Source: an uncultured Hungatella sp. (GTDB lineage Bacteria > Bacillota > Clostridia > Lachnospirales > Lachnospiraceae). From it: a DNA stretch of 64,000 nucleotides. The DNA lies in assembly GCA_910588505.1 (NCBI GenBank), contig CAJUPQ010000006.1, forward strand, positions 9,054 through 73,053, written 5' to 3'. The translations under genes and the position numbers were made by a program. The notes beneath the pieces are model-generated. The model saw only the letters and a list, made by a program, of their open reading frames with translations. It made no database searches and had not been told where the DNA came from. This document shows, piece after piece, positions 8,352-17,034 of this stretch. How positions within the stretch are numbered: position 1 is the first letter of the stretch; the number at the start of each line of letters is the position of its first letter.

Positions 8352-8975
8352 ATGAACCGAAGAAATTATCAGAAAGAACTGGATAGCATATTAGAAGGAC
8401 TTGCGAGAGACGGCAGGGTTCCACGGCTTTTGCTCCACAGTTGCTGCGCCCCCTGCAGCAGCTATGTGCTGGAATATCTGTCCAGGTATTTTTACATAAC
8501 CGTGCTGTACTATAACCCCAATATTTTCCCGCCGTCCGAGTACGCGCTACGGGTGAGGGAGCAGGAGAGTCTCATATCCCGGATGGACTTTGTGTACCCG
8601 GTGGCGTTTCTGGAGGGCTCCTACAGGCCGGAGACGTTTTATGAGGCGGTCAAAGGCCTGGAAGGGGAGCCGGAGGGCGGAAAAAGATGCGAGAAATGCT
8701 ATGAACTGCGGCTTTTGGAGGCGGCAAAAGAGGCCAAGGCTGGGGACTATGATTATTTTACCACCACCCTGACCATAAGTCCCCTAAAATCAGCGGACAA
8801 GCTCAACGAGATCGGACGGCGGCTGGGGACGGAATATGGAGTTGCCTATCTGCCGTCGGATTTTAAGAAGCGGGACGGCTATAAGCGCTCCACCCAGCTG
8901 TCAAAAGAGTACGGCCTTTACCGGCAGGACTACTGCGGATGCGTCTATTCTGTCAGGGAGAGAAGCGGGGAGTAA
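8352..8975 (+). CDS. queH: Epoxyqueuosine reductase QueH
   Basis: A 207 aa QueH (formerly DUF208) enzyme that reduces epoxyqueuosine to queuosine at the wobble position of GUN-anticodon tRNAs, as the non-orthologous alternative to QueG. Metal-cluster cysteines are present as HSCCAPCSSY (about 29-38), CEKCYELRL (about 112-120) and QDYCGCVYS near the C-terminus. The family segment TTTLTISPLKSADKLNEIG is intact. GGAGAGGA lies 7 bp before the ATG. The gene has its own promoter and appears monocistronic. No other queuosine genes lie in the window. Confidence 0.93.
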   Translation: MNRRNYQKELDSILEGLARDGRVPRLLLHSCCAPCSSYVLEYLSRYFYITVLYYNPNIFPPSEYALRVREQESLISRMDFVYPVAFLEGSYRPETFYEAVKGLEGEPEGGKRCEKCYELRLLEAAKEAKAGDYDYFTTTLTISPLKSADKLNEIGRRLGTEYGVAYLPSDFKKRDGYKRSTQLSKEYGLYRQDYCGCVYSVRERSGE

Positions 8976-9016
8976 GATACCTTTGGCAAAAACTTATGAA
9001 GCTCTCCATTTCGTAC

Positions 9017-9045
9017 TTGACACCGGTAGTGAATTGTACTAAAAT
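9017..9045 (+). promoter_or_regulatory. Promoter of the HPr gene
   Basis: Consensus TTGACA and TAAAAT are separated by 17 bp, 49 bp before the ATG. Confidence 0.8.
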
Positions 9046-9094
9046 TTATATACGAGGGTAGTACCAAAATAAGGATAAGAAGGAGAACAAAATT

Positions 9095-9361
9095 ATGCTT
9101 TCAAAGACATTAACCGTAGTAAATCCATCAGGTCTCCACTTAAGACCAGCGGGTGTTTTATCCCAGACTGCCATGAAGTTTAAATGTGATGTTATCATTG
9201 AGTGCGGCGAGAAGAGAGTCATTGCCAAGAGCGTGCTGAACGTTATGGCTGCCGGCATCAAGAGCGGAACCGAGATCACTCTGATCTGCGACGGTGAGGA
9301 CGAGGCAGACGCTATGGATACGATCTCCAAGGCTATCGAGTCCGGTCTGGGCGAGATGTAA
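9095..9361 (+). CDS. ptsH: HPr-family phosphocarrier protein
   Basis: An 88 aa HPr protein of the phosphoenolpyruvate:sugar phosphotransferase system. His15 in NPSGLHLRPAG is the site phosphorylated by enzyme I. Ser46 in AKSVLNVMAAG is the position targeted by HPr kinase in Firmicutes, so a role in CcpA-type catabolite control is possible. The usual MGVM stretch after Ser46 is LNVM here. AGAAGGAG lies 8 bp before the ATG. The gene is monocistronic, with a strong promoter and its own terminator; enzyme I (ptsI) is not adjacent. Confidence 0.9.
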   Translation: MLSKTLTVVNPSGLHLRPAGVLSQTAMKFKCDVIIECGEKRVIAKSVLNVMAAGIKSGTEITLICDGEDEADAMDTISKAIESGLGEM

Positions 9362-9382
9362 TTCCTACTTAAATGATCTGAC

Positions 9383-9437
9383 AAAGGGTTGCTGCACCAG
9401 CAGACGGTGGATCTGCTGCGGGCGGCATCCCTTTTTT
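9383..9437 (+). terminator. Terminator after ptsH
   Basis: AAAGGGTTGCTGC pairs imperfectly with GCGGCATCCCTTT, with an inner AGCAG/CTGCT stem, and six T follow. It lies 22 bp after the stop. Confidence 0.8.
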
Positions 9438-9566
9438 GCTGTATAGGGCGCGATTTTTTATGGATACTTGCTTTATTACGGTAATCTTGTTATTGTATAA
9501 TGTCCCAACGTGTAGTAAAATGGAATGGTTATTGAACAATACAAGGCAGTGACAGGAGGAGAAGCA

Positions 9567-10775
9567 TTGACGGCAAGTTTATTGCATACCCCGGAGGGGG
9601 TGCGGGATATCTACGGCATGGAGCGGGTCCGGAAGCTGGCTGTGGAGGACAGGATCAGCAGCGTGTTCCGCCTCTACGGCTATGAGGACATTGCCACGCC
9701 TACGTTTGAGTACTTTGACATTTTTAACAAGGAGCGGGGCAGCGTCACGTCCCAGGAGATGTTTAAATTTTTTGACAGGGACAACAACACCCTGGTGCTG
9801 CGGCCTGACATGACTCCGGCTATTGCCAGGTGTGTGGGCAAGTATTTTTCCGACCAGGACAGGCCTGTGCGGCTGTGCTACAGAGAACGGACCTTTACCA
9901 ACAACACCAGCTATCAGGGGCGTCTAAAGGAAGTGACCCAGACCGGGGTGGAGCTTATTGGGGACGATACCAGCGAGGCTGACGGGGAGGTCATCGCCAT
10001 GGTCATTGATTCTCTGCAAAAGGCCGGTCTGAAGGAGTTTCAGGTGGAGGTGGGGCAGGTGGAGTTTTTCAGAGGCCTGACCGAGGAGGCCGGCATGGAC
10101 CGGGAGACCTGTGAGCTTTTGAGGGAGCGGATCGAGAACAAGAATTATTTTGGGGTGGAGGAGCTGGTATCCAACAGAACCATGGACGACACTTTAAAAG
10201 AGTTGTTTTTAAGGCTTCCGGAGCTGTTTGGAAGCCTGAAGCAGATCCAAAAGATCAAGTCCATGGTCACCAACCGCCGCTCCCTGGCTGCTATTGAGCG
10301 GCTGGAAAAGGTGCAGGAGATCCTGGAAGTTTACGGGCTGGCGGAGTATGTGTCCTATGACCTTGGGATGCTGAGCAAATATCAGTACTATACGGGCGTC
10401 ATCTTTAAGGCGTACACCTACGGCACAGGAGAGTATATTGTCAACGGCGGGCGGTACGACAAGCTGTTAGAGCAGTTTGGGAAGGATACGCCGGCAGTTG
10501 GATTTGCCATTGTCATTGACCGGCTCATGATGGCCATGGACCGGCAGAAGGTCAAGGTGGACATTGGCAGAAAGCCCCAGGCTGTCCTCTACGGGCCGGG
10601 GGCCAGGGACGAAGCCATCAAGACGGCATGCCGCCTTAGGAGCCAGGGCATAAAAACCGTCCTTATGGCCGTGCCGGAAAAGATGGATCAGGAGGTGTGC
10701 CGGGCATGGGCCGCAGAGCAGGGATTTTACCAGGCGACGGTTGTGGATCCAACATGTGACGGGAGGATGATATGA
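9567..10775 (+). CDS. hisZ: ATP phosphoribosyltransferase regulatory subunit HisZ
   Basis: A HisRS-like protein of about 402 aa without an anticodon-binding domain. HisZ forms a complex with short HisG and gives it activity and histidine feedback. The class II core is visible: HTPEGVRDIYG, VLRPDMTPAIAR, and YQGRLKEVTQTGVELIG. TTG at 9567 is preferred because AGGAGG lies 8 bp upstream. An ATG at 9525 adds 14 residues but has no ribosome site and is close to a TATAAT at 9495-9500. This is the first gene of the his unit; hisG overlaps it by 4 bp. Confidence 0.9.
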   Translation: MTASLLHTPEGVRDIYGMERVRKLAVEDRISSVFRLYGYEDIATPTFEYFDIFNKERGSVTSQEMFKFFDRDNNTLVLRPDMTPAIARCVGKYFSDQDRPVRLCYRERTFTNNTSYQGRLKEVTQTGVELIGDDTSEADGEVIAMVIDSLQKAGLKEFQVEVGQVEFFRGLTEEAGMDRETCELLRERIENKNYFGVEELVSNRTMDDTLKELFLRLPELFGSLKQIQKIKSMVTNRRSLAAIERLEKVQEILEVYGLAEYVSYDLGMLSKYQYYTGVIFKAYTYGTGEYIVNGGRYDKLLEQFGKDTPAVGFAIVIDRLMMAMDRQKVKVDIGRKPQAVLYGPGARDEAIKTACRLRSQGIKTVLMAVPEKMDQEVCRAWAAEQGFYQATVVDPTCDGRMI

Positions 10776-11425
10776 GCGAGTTTTTAACCATTGCCCTGAC
10801 CAAGGGGCGGCTGGCGTACAGGACCCTGGAGCTTTTGGAGAAGGTGGGGATCACCTGCCAGGAGATGAAGGACAAGCAGTCCAGGAAACTGATCTTTGTC
10901 AATGAGGAGCTGGGCGTGCGTTTTTTCCTGGCAAAGGCTAATGATGTGCCAACCTATGTGGAGTACGGGGCCGCGGATATCGGCATCTGCGGCAAGGACA
11001 CCATCCTGGAAGAGGGGCGCAAACTTTACGAGGTCCTTGACCTGGGGTTCGGCAGGTGTCGGATGTGCGTCTGCGGACCGGAGAGCGCCAGAGAGCTTTT
11101 AAGGCACCATGAGCTGATACGGGTGGCCACCAAGTATCCGGCCATTGCCAAAGATTACTTTTATAATAAGAAGCATCAGACGGTGGAGATCATAAAGCTG
11201 AACGGTTCCATTGAACTGGCTCCCCTGGTGGGGCTTGCGGAGGTGATCGTGGACATTGTGGAGACCGGCTCCACCCTTCGGGAGAACGGCCTGGAAGTTT
11301 TGGAGGAAATCTGCCCTTTGTCCGCCAGAGTCATCATAAACCAGGTGAGCATGAAACGGGAAAATCAGAGGATCACCAAACTGATCCGTGATCTAAAGAA
11401 GATATACAAGGAGGATATGGCATGA
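10772..11425 (+). CDS. hisG: ATP phosphoribosyltransferase, short form
   Basis: A 217 aa HisG(S), the first committed enzyme of histidine biosynthesis (ATP + PRPP to phosphoribosyl-ATP). It lacks the C-terminal regulatory domain of long HisG and so depends on HisZ, encoded just upstream. Typical segments are LTIALTKGRL at the N-terminus, YVEYGAADIGICGKD, and VDIVETGSTLRENGL for PRPP binding. GGGAGGA lies 4 bp before the ATG. It overlaps hisZ by ATGA and hisD by ATGA, indicating translational coupling. Confidence 0.95.
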   Translation: MSEFLTIALTKGRLAYRTLELLEKVGITCQEMKDKQSRKLIFVNEELGVRFFLAKANDVPTYVEYGAADIGICGKDTILEEGRKLYEVLDLGFGRCRMCVCGPESARELLRHHELIRVATKYPAIAKDYFYNKKHQTVEIIKLNGSIELAPLVGLAEVIVDIVETGSTLRENGLEVLEEICPLSARVIINQVSMKRENQRITKLIRDLKKIYKEDMA

Positions 11426-12726
11426 GGATCGTCGCGCTGGATAAGAACACCAGGGAAAATATCTTGTCGGATCTGCTGAAGAGAGATCCGAACAATTATG
11501 ATACTTACGGGGAAACGGTCCAGGAGATCGTAAACCAGGTAAAGGAAAAAAAGGATGAGGCGGTGTTCGCCTACACAAAACAGTTTGACGGCGCCTCCAT
11601 CAACGCGGGAAACGTCAAAGTCACAGAGGCTGAGATCAAGGAGGCCATGGAGGCGGTGGAGCCTGAACTGCTAAAGATCATGAAAAAAGCCATGGACAAT
11701 ATCCGGGACTACCATCAGATGCAGGTGCGGCGCAGCTGGTTTGATACCAAGAAAAATGGTGTTATCCTGGGGCAGAAGGTGACTGCCCTTGAGAGCGTAG
11801 GGGTCTACGTGCCGGGCGGGAAGGCGGCTTACCCTTCCTCCGTGCTGATGAACATTATCCCGGCAGAGGTTGCTGGGGTGGAGCGGATCGTCATGGTGAC
11901 GCCTCCGGGAAAGGACGGGAAGGTGAACCCGGTGACCCTGACAGCCGCCTGTCTGGCAGGGGCCACGGAGGTGTACAAGGTGGGGGGAGCCCAGGCGGTG
12001 GCGGCTCTGGCCTTTGGGACCCAGTCCATTCCCAGGGTCAACAAGATCGTGGGGCCGGGCAATATCTTTGTCGCCCTGGCAAAGAAGGCAGTGTACGGCC
12101 ATGTGAGCATTGACAGCATCGCGGGGCCCAGCGAGATCCTGATCTTGGCGGACGAGACGGCCAACCCAAGGTTTGTGGCAGCAGATCTTTTATCCCAGGC
12201 AGAGCATGATGAGCTGGCTTCCGCCATTCTGGTGACCACCAGCAGAAAGCTGGCAGAGAAGGTCTCTGCGGAGGTGGACCGGTTTGTGGAGCAGCTTTCC
12301 AGAAAGGAGATCCTGGAAAAATCTCTGGAGAATTTCGGATATATTTTGGTGGCTTCCTCCATGGACGAGGCTGTTGAGACGGCCAACGCCATCGCGTCGG
12401 AGCACCTGGAGATCGTCACAAAGGACCCCTTCGCTGTCATGACCAGGATCCGCAATGCGGGGGCTATCTTCATCGGGGAGTACAGCAGCGAGCCTCTGGG
12501 AGATTATTTTGCAGGGCCGAACCACGTGCTGCCAACCAACGGGACAGCCAAGTTTTTTTCGCCCCTTGGGGTAGATGATTTTATAAAGAAATCCAGCATC
12601 GTCTATTATACAAGGGAGGCTTTGGAGCCTGTACATAAGGACATCATCGCCTTTGCAAAAGCGGAGCGTCTTACGGCCCACGCAAATTCCATACAGGTAA
12701 GGTTTGAGGGAGGGGGACATGAATAA
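11422..12726 (+). CDS. hisD: Histidinol dehydrogenase
   Basis: A 434 aa NAD- and zinc-dependent enzyme that oxidises L-histidinol to L-histidine in two steps. Family signatures include VYVPGGKAAYPSSVLMN, GGAQAVAALAFGTQSIP, KIVGPGNIFVALAK, AGPSEILILADETANP and LLSQAEHDELASA. The conserved Glu-His pair is in ASEHLEIVT. Length is normal. The ATG overlaps the hisG stop and has AGGAGG 7 bp upstream. hisB begins inside its last 8 bp. Confidence 0.96.
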   Translation: MRIVALDKNTRENILSDLLKRDPNNYDTYGETVQEIVNQVKEKKDEAVFAYTKQFDGASINAGNVKVTEAEIKEAMEAVEPELLKIMKKAMDNIRDYHQMQVRRSWFDTKKNGVILGQKVTALESVGVYVPGGKAAYPSSVLMNIIPAEVAGVERIVMVTPPGKDGKVNPVTLTAACLAGATEVYKVGGAQAVAALAFGTQSIPRVNKIVGPGNIFVALAKKAVYGHVSIDSIAGPSEILILADETANPRFVAADLLSQAEHDELASAILVTTSRKLAEKVSAEVDRFVEQLSRKEILEKSLENFGYILVASSMDEAVETANAIASEHLEIVTKDPFAVMTRIRNAGAIFIGEYSSEPLGDYFAGPNHVLPTNGTAKFFSPLGVDDFIKKSSIVYYTREALEPVHKDIIAFAKAERLTAHANSIQVRFEGGGHE

Positions 12727-13321
12727 CGGAAGACCAGACCGGATCGGGCAGGTGGACCGCAGGACCGGGGAGACCCACATCCGGCTTTGCCTGAATCTGG
12801 ACGGTACAGGTAAGTGCCAGGTGCAGACAGGCATCGGTTTTTTTGACCACATGATAAATGGGTTTACCAGGCACGGGCTTTTTGACGTGGAGCTTAACGC
12901 GCGGGGGGATCTGGAGGTGGATACCCATCACACGGTTGAGGATACGGGCATTGTTTTGGGCCAGGCTATTAAGGAGGCTGCAGGTGACAAGCAGGGGATC
13001 AGGAGGTACGGCTCTGTGATCCTTCCCATGGACGATGCGCTGATCTTGTGCTCCATTGATCTGTGCAACAGGCCCTATCTAGGGTATGACCTGCGCCTTG
13101 ACCGGGAGAAGGTGGGGGAGTTTGAGACAGAGATGGTCCGGGAGTTTTTCTACGCCGTGTCCTACGGTGCTCAGATGAACCTGCATTTAAAACAGCTGGA
13201 CGGGTTTAACAACCACCACATCATTGAGGGAGCTTTCAAGGCATTTGCCAAGGCCCTTGACCAGGCCGTGGGGTATGACAGCCGTATTGCGGGCGTCCTC
13301 TCCACCAAGGGGGCGCTGTAG
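12719..13321 (+). CDS. hisB: Imidazoleglycerol-phosphate dehydratase
   Basis: A 200 aa monofunctional HisB that converts imidazole-glycerol phosphate to imidazole-acetol phosphate. Both metal-binding His clusters are present: DTHHTVEDTGIVLGQA and FNNHHIIEGAFKAFAKAL. The N-terminal FFDHMINGFTRHG is also typical. GGGAGGGGG lies just before the ATG at 12719. A TTG 15 bp upstream would leave the ribosome site inside the gene. It overlaps hisD by 8 bp, and the next ATG follows its stop with no gap. Confidence 0.95.
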   Translation: MNNGRPDRIGQVDRRTGETHIRLCLNLDGTGKCQVQTGIGFFDHMINGFTRHGLFDVELNARGDLEVDTHHTVEDTGIVLGQAIKEAAGDKQGIRRYGSVILPMDDALILCSIDLCNRPYLGYDLRLDREKVGEFETEMVREFFYAVSYGAQMNLHLKQLDGFNNHHIIEGAFKAFAKALDQAVGYDSRIAGVLSTKGAL

Positions 13322-13927
13322 ATGAGCCGGACCATGGAGAGCGCCGGAAATGGGGAGAAAAAAACAGTGACAGAATTTCGTACAGTGGCCAGGGAGGAAC
13401 TGACCATGGAGCTGTTTAGCCAGTTCAGACGGCGCCAGGTCGTTGACGGCTGCCTTCGGCAGGAACAGGAGCAGTGGGTGGTAAAGTCGGATCCCTTTGT
13501 GGATCAGTGGAGCCGCGAGGACTATGAATTCCTTATAAAATGCCTTAAAAATACCCTGGAAACCGGCGGCGTGGTGTTTGGAGCCTTTTCACAAGGAGTT
13601 TTAAAAGGCTTTGCCTCTGTGGAAGGAAAACCTGTGGGCAGCAAGGGCCAGTATCGGGATCTTACCAGCCTTCATGTGTCTGAGGAACTTCGGGGCGCGG
13701 GAATCGGCAGAAGGCTGTTTGAAATGGCAGCCCTGTGGGCAAAGGCTCAGGGAGGCAAGAAACTTTATATCAGCAGCCATTCAGCTGTAGAGACGCAGAG
13801 ATTTTACCAGGCCATGGGCTGTGTGGATGCCAAAGAACTCTTGGAAGAACATGTGGCTCGGGAGCCCTTGGACAGGCAGCTGGAGCTGGTACTAGTACAT
13901 GATACTACTGGGGGTGAACGTTTATGA
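13322..13927 (+). CDS. GNAT-family N-acetyltransferase in the his operon
   Basis: A 201 aa protein with a GNAT acetyl-CoA binding core. Motif A is LHVSEELRGAGIGRRLFEMAA (about 117-137), followed by AQGGKKLYISSHSAVETQRFYQAMG. The first ~100 residues contain a Glu/Gln-rich N-terminal segment. The substrate cannot be told from sequence. The ATG directly follows the hisB stop, with GGGGG upstream, and the stop overlaps the next gene by ATGA, so it is co-transcribed with hisZGDB. No known histidine-pathway step needs an acetyltransferase, so the link may be only one of shared expression. Confidence 0.85.
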   Translation: MSRTMESAGNGEKKTVTEFRTVAREELTMELFSQFRRRQVVDGCLRQEQEQWVVKSDPFVDQWSREDYEFLIKCLKNTLETGGVVFGAFSQGVLKGFASVEGKPVGSKGQYRDLTSLHVSEELRGAGIGRRLFEMAALWAKAQGGKKLYISSHSAVETQRFYQAMGCVDAKELLEEHVAREPLDRQLELVLVHDTTGGERL

Positions 13928-15891
13928 AGATTACCAATTTAAAATGTCCCTCCTGCGGCGGAAAACTGGAGCCTATGGAGAATAATCCCAAGATCGTGGT
14001 GTGTGAGTACTGCAGCAGTCAGTTTGTGCTGGAGGAGGATCAGACCATTAATTACCACATCCATCAGTATCCGGGCCAGCAGCCTTTGGGCGCGCCAAAC
14101 ATAAGCAGCCGAAAAGAGAATTCCTGGAAAGTGGCGGCAGCGGCCCTTGGGGCGTGCATGACCGTGTTTCTGGTGGTGGGCATATTGACGGGACTCATGG
14201 AAAAGAGCGGGGCCGAAAAGGCCACCTTCTCCCCGTCCGTCTCCGTGGGATACGAGGCGGACAGTGAGGCCAAGAAGGAGGACAGCAGGGAACAGGGGAA
14301 TGAAGTTATGAGTCCCCTGTGCCTTTCCATGGTGGAGGCCATGTTCGGAAAGAGCGGGGACCGGGTCACAGAAAAAGAACTGGGAAGCGTTACATATTTG
14401 AATCTGACTGTGGGGCAGGAGAGCTGTACCCTGGAATACAGTTTTGGGGATCCCTTTGGGGACGGAGAGTTTGACACGGCGGTGGTCACATTGACGCCGC
14501 AGCAGTGGGACGGCCAAAACCTGGCTTTGTTTTCAGGTCTGCAAAAACTGGATATCTCCCATTTGCGAGAGTACGGGGATTTAAAAGAACTGGAACACCT
14601 AAAGGGACTGGTGTGTTCCGGCCTGGATCTGACTCAGGTGGAGGAGTTGGTGGTCTCGCCCGGACAGCTGACGGAGCTTTCTGTGGATGGGCTTGAGAGT
14701 CTGGAGGGGATCGGGGTTTTTGAGAACCTGGAGATTTTGACGTTGGAGGATGTGAAAAGTCCTGATTTAAAGCAGCTGACCCCTTTAAAGAACTTAAGAT
14801 CCCTGACCATCCGGGAGGATGACTCGGAGCCTCTTTTTGGGGAGGAGCAGCCAAGGACTCTGACAGACTACAGCGCTCTGTCCGTGATTACAAGCCTTGA
14901 GGAGTTGGAGGTGGAATCCTCCCTGGTTCGGGAGTTCAGCTTCCTGAAACCTCTTTCCAATCTCACCCGTCTGTCCCTTGCGGACACGGACGCCATCAGC
15001 TTAGAGCCGGTGGGAGAGCTGTCCGGGCTGGCAGCTTTAAGCCTTGTGGACAATAACTCCATCCAGGATTACAGTCCCCTGAGCCGTCTGACGGGCCTTA
15101 CAAGCTTGACTCTGGACAAGAGCACTTCCCAGGATGACCCGGATCTTTCCGGTCTGACGGGCCTTAATGAGCTGGATATGAGCGGATTTATCTCTATCGC
15201 CTTTCTGCGGAATATGGGGAATCTGCGGCATTTGTCCATACACGGCTGCAATGTGGATGAGATTGGCGCCCTTTCCGGTCTTTCCGGTCTGGAGAGTCTG
15301 GCCTGCTACGGCGTGTGGACCTATGGAGTTCCTTTAAAGGATGTGAAGTTTATTGATCAGATGCCAAACCTAAAGGTTCTGGATTTTTCTGGTATCAGTG
15401 AAGGAGGCGTCTGGGGCGGATACCAGAGAAACACGGAGATTTTAGGGGACATTTCCAATGTGTTTAACCACCAGGGGCTGGAGGAACTGTACCTGAACAA
15501 CTGCATGTTTGAGATCGATTTTGATAACCTTGTGGAGAATCCGTCTCTCAAAATCCTGGAGATGCGGGAGGTTAATTTGAAGGAGAATTTTTATGTCAGA
15601 AGCCAGGGCGGCATGACGGATCTGTGGTATGATGATGTGGCTCTTGACGGGCATACGGACTTTCTTACAAAATATCCCGGCCTTACGCGGCTGTACCTGG
15701 ACGGAAACCAGCTGACCGGCATTTCGTTTGCGGCATCTTTGAAAAATCTGACCCATCTGGGCATAAGGAATAATTATGTGACGGAGTTGTCTCCCCTTGA
15801 TCAGGCGGAGAGCCTGGAATTTCTCGATATCCGGGAGAATCCTATAAGCGGTACGGTGGCAAGTGATGGGAAGGTGGAGATTTTAAGGTAG
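13924..15891 (+). CDS. Zinc-ribbon, single-pass membrane protein with leucine-rich repeats
   Basis: A 655 aa protein. A zinc ribbon with two CxxC pairs (C8/C11 and C27/C30; CPSCGG and CEYCSS) is followed by one hydrophobic segment at about 69-92. A polar linker leads to a folded region and then about 15 leucine-rich repeats (about 200-650) of the kind NLTHLGIRNNYVTELSPL. The predicted layout is a small cytoplasmic zinc ribbon and an extracellular LRR domain for binding proteins or glycans. It is the last gene of the unit that starts at hisZ and overlaps the acetyltransferase by 4 bp. Function is unknown. A short inverted-repeat element, not a clear terminator, follows. Confidence 0.82.
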   Translation: MKITNLKCPSCGGKLEPMENNPKIVVCEYCSSQFVLEEDQTINYHIHQYPGQQPLGAPNISSRKENSWKVAAAALGACMTVFLVVGILTGLMEKSGAEKATFSPSVSVGYEADSEAKKEDSREQGNEVMSPLCLSMVEAMFGKSGDRVTEKELGSVTYLNLTVGQESCTLEYSFGDPFGDGEFDTAVVTLTPQQWDGQNLALFSGLQKLDISHLREYGDLKELEHLKGLVCSGLDLTQVEELVVSPGQLTELSVDGLESLEGIGVFENLEILTLEDVKSPDLKQLTPLKNLRSLTIREDDSEPLFGEEQPRTLTDYSALSVITSLEELEVESSLVREFSFLKPLSNLTRLSLADTDAISLEPVGELSGLAALSLVDNNSIQDYSPLSRLTGLTSLTLDKSTSQDDPDLSGLTGLNELDMSGFISIAFLRNMGNLRHLSIHGCNVDEIGALSGLSGLESLACYGVWTYGVPLKDVKFIDQMPNLKVLDFSGISEGGVWGGYQRNTEILGDISNVFNHQGLEELYLNNCMFEIDFDNLVENPSLKILEMREVNLKENFYVRSQGGMTDLWYDDVALDGHTDFLTKYPGLTRLYLDGNQLTGISFAASLKNLTHLGIRNNYVTELSPLDQAESLEFLDIRENPISGTVASDGKVEILR

Positions 15892-15925
15892 CGGGGGAGA
15901 TAGCAGACATTCAGAGAGTGCATAA

Positions 15926-16021
15926 TTGAGTGAGCAAAGGGCGGGGATTGTCGCGAACCCAGACGGAACATCTCTCCCTCTACGACTGGCTTTACGACAG
16001 CCTTCGCCTTTGCTCACTCAA
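15926..16021. repeat. Minimal copy (B) of the repeat with perfect 15 bp terminal inverted repeats
   Basis: TTGAGTGAGCAAAGG (15926-15940) is mirrored exactly by CCTTTGCTCACTCAA (16007-16021). GTCG is conserved at matching distance inside both ends. The ~66 bp interior does not code. It lies between two convergent genes and ends 1 bp from the pemA stop codon, so its hairpin could also act as a bidirectional terminator. Confidence 0.8.
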
Positions 16022-16022
16022 T

Positions 16023-17006
16023 TTAAGTCCCTAAGCTCCATGGCTGCCAGCCATCGTCCCCTGCCAGAACCCTTTGCCGACTGTAGAAAGGCAGTTCCTC
16101 CCAAGTCAGCCGGTGGACCCAGGCTGGCCTAAAGGTCATATCGCCGCCTGGGCCGAAGCTGTTGTACTCGGCAAAAAAGCAGGTGTCATGGGCCATGGTC
16201 TTGCCCCAGTCATGCCAGCCTTCGGGGAAAATGTGCTGATCCATATAGCAGTTGATGAGAACCGTCTTTGCATATTCCCGCCATGGCCTGCCAAGATAGG
16301 CGGAGCGGGGCGGGCAGCTGCCTGTGAAGCGGCAGCCTTCCATCACATAGCCATAGGTCTGGCCCTGGGGGGTGGAGGCGGCGGTCACATAGCTGTTGAC
16401 GCTTTTCCCGATATCTTTGGAGAAAAATTCGCAGTTCTCAAAATAGGCAGTGGCGCTGCCGAAGACAAAGTCAATGTCCCCCTCCAGATAGCAGTTCCGG
16501 TAATAGTGGCGGCCGTTAACGCGGGGGCTGAACTGTTTCGGCCCCACAAAGCCGCCGGGCTCCAGCTCTTTTGGCGGAAGAGGGCCAGTAAACAGGGTAT
16601 CCTGGCCGCCAAGAAACCGGCAGTTGTCAAACATGAGCCGATCCCCATCCCCGTACAGAGCGATAGCCTGACCGCAGACCGGGCCAGGGCCGGCAGTGTT
16701 GGCAACAGACAGATTTTTGAAGGTCACATCGTGAGTGTCAATAAAACAGGAGTAGGTGCGGAACGTTCCCCGCCGGGTGTTGTCCTCCATGGTCATGTTG
16801 GCCGAAAGGTCATAGGTGAGGACAGTATCCTGGCAGGAATCGCCCACAAGGGTTATGTTAGGGTGAGTGATGGTGACTCGCTCTCTGTAGACGCCTCTGT
16901 GGATATGAAGGAGGCTCTCCCCGGTATATCCGTGGGGGATGGAGGAGAGGGCGTCTGCTATGGAGACAAAATCGCCGGTGTTGTCCGGGGCAATGTGGAT
17001 GTTCAT
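16023..17006 (-). CDS. pemA: Pectin methylesterase (carbohydrate esterase family 8)
   Basis: A 327 aa right-handed beta-helix pectinesterase that removes methyl esters from polygalacturonate. Active-site residues are in place: Gln113 (GQAIALYG), Gln135 and Asp136 in GGQDTLF, Asp179 in EGDIDFVFG, and Arg240 in YLGRPW. There is no signal peptide, so it probably acts in the cytoplasm on imported methylated oligogalacturonides, as proposed for other gut Firmicutes. GGAAG lies about 12 bp before the ATG. No pectate lyase or sugar transporter is adjacent, so it is an isolated pectin-use gene here. Confidence 0.93.
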   Translation of the reverse strand: MNIHIAPDNTGDFVSIADALSSIPHGYTGESLLHIHRGVYRERVTITHPNITLVGDSCQDTVLTYDLSANMTMEDNTRRGTFRTYSCFIDTHDVTFKNLSVANTAGPGPVCGQAIALYGDGDRLMFDNCRFLGGQDTLFTGPLPPKELEPGGFVGPKQFSPRVNGRHYYRNCYLEGDIDFVFGSATAYFENCEFFSKDIGKSVNSYVTAASTPQGQTYGYVMEGCRFTGSCPPRSAYLGRPWREYAKTVLINCYMDQHIFPEGWHDWGKTMAHDTCFFAEYNSFGPGGDMTFRPAWVHRLTWEELPFYSRQRVLAGDDGWQPWSLGT

Positions 17007-17034
17007 GGGAGACTGGTCTTCCTTTCTTTACTGG

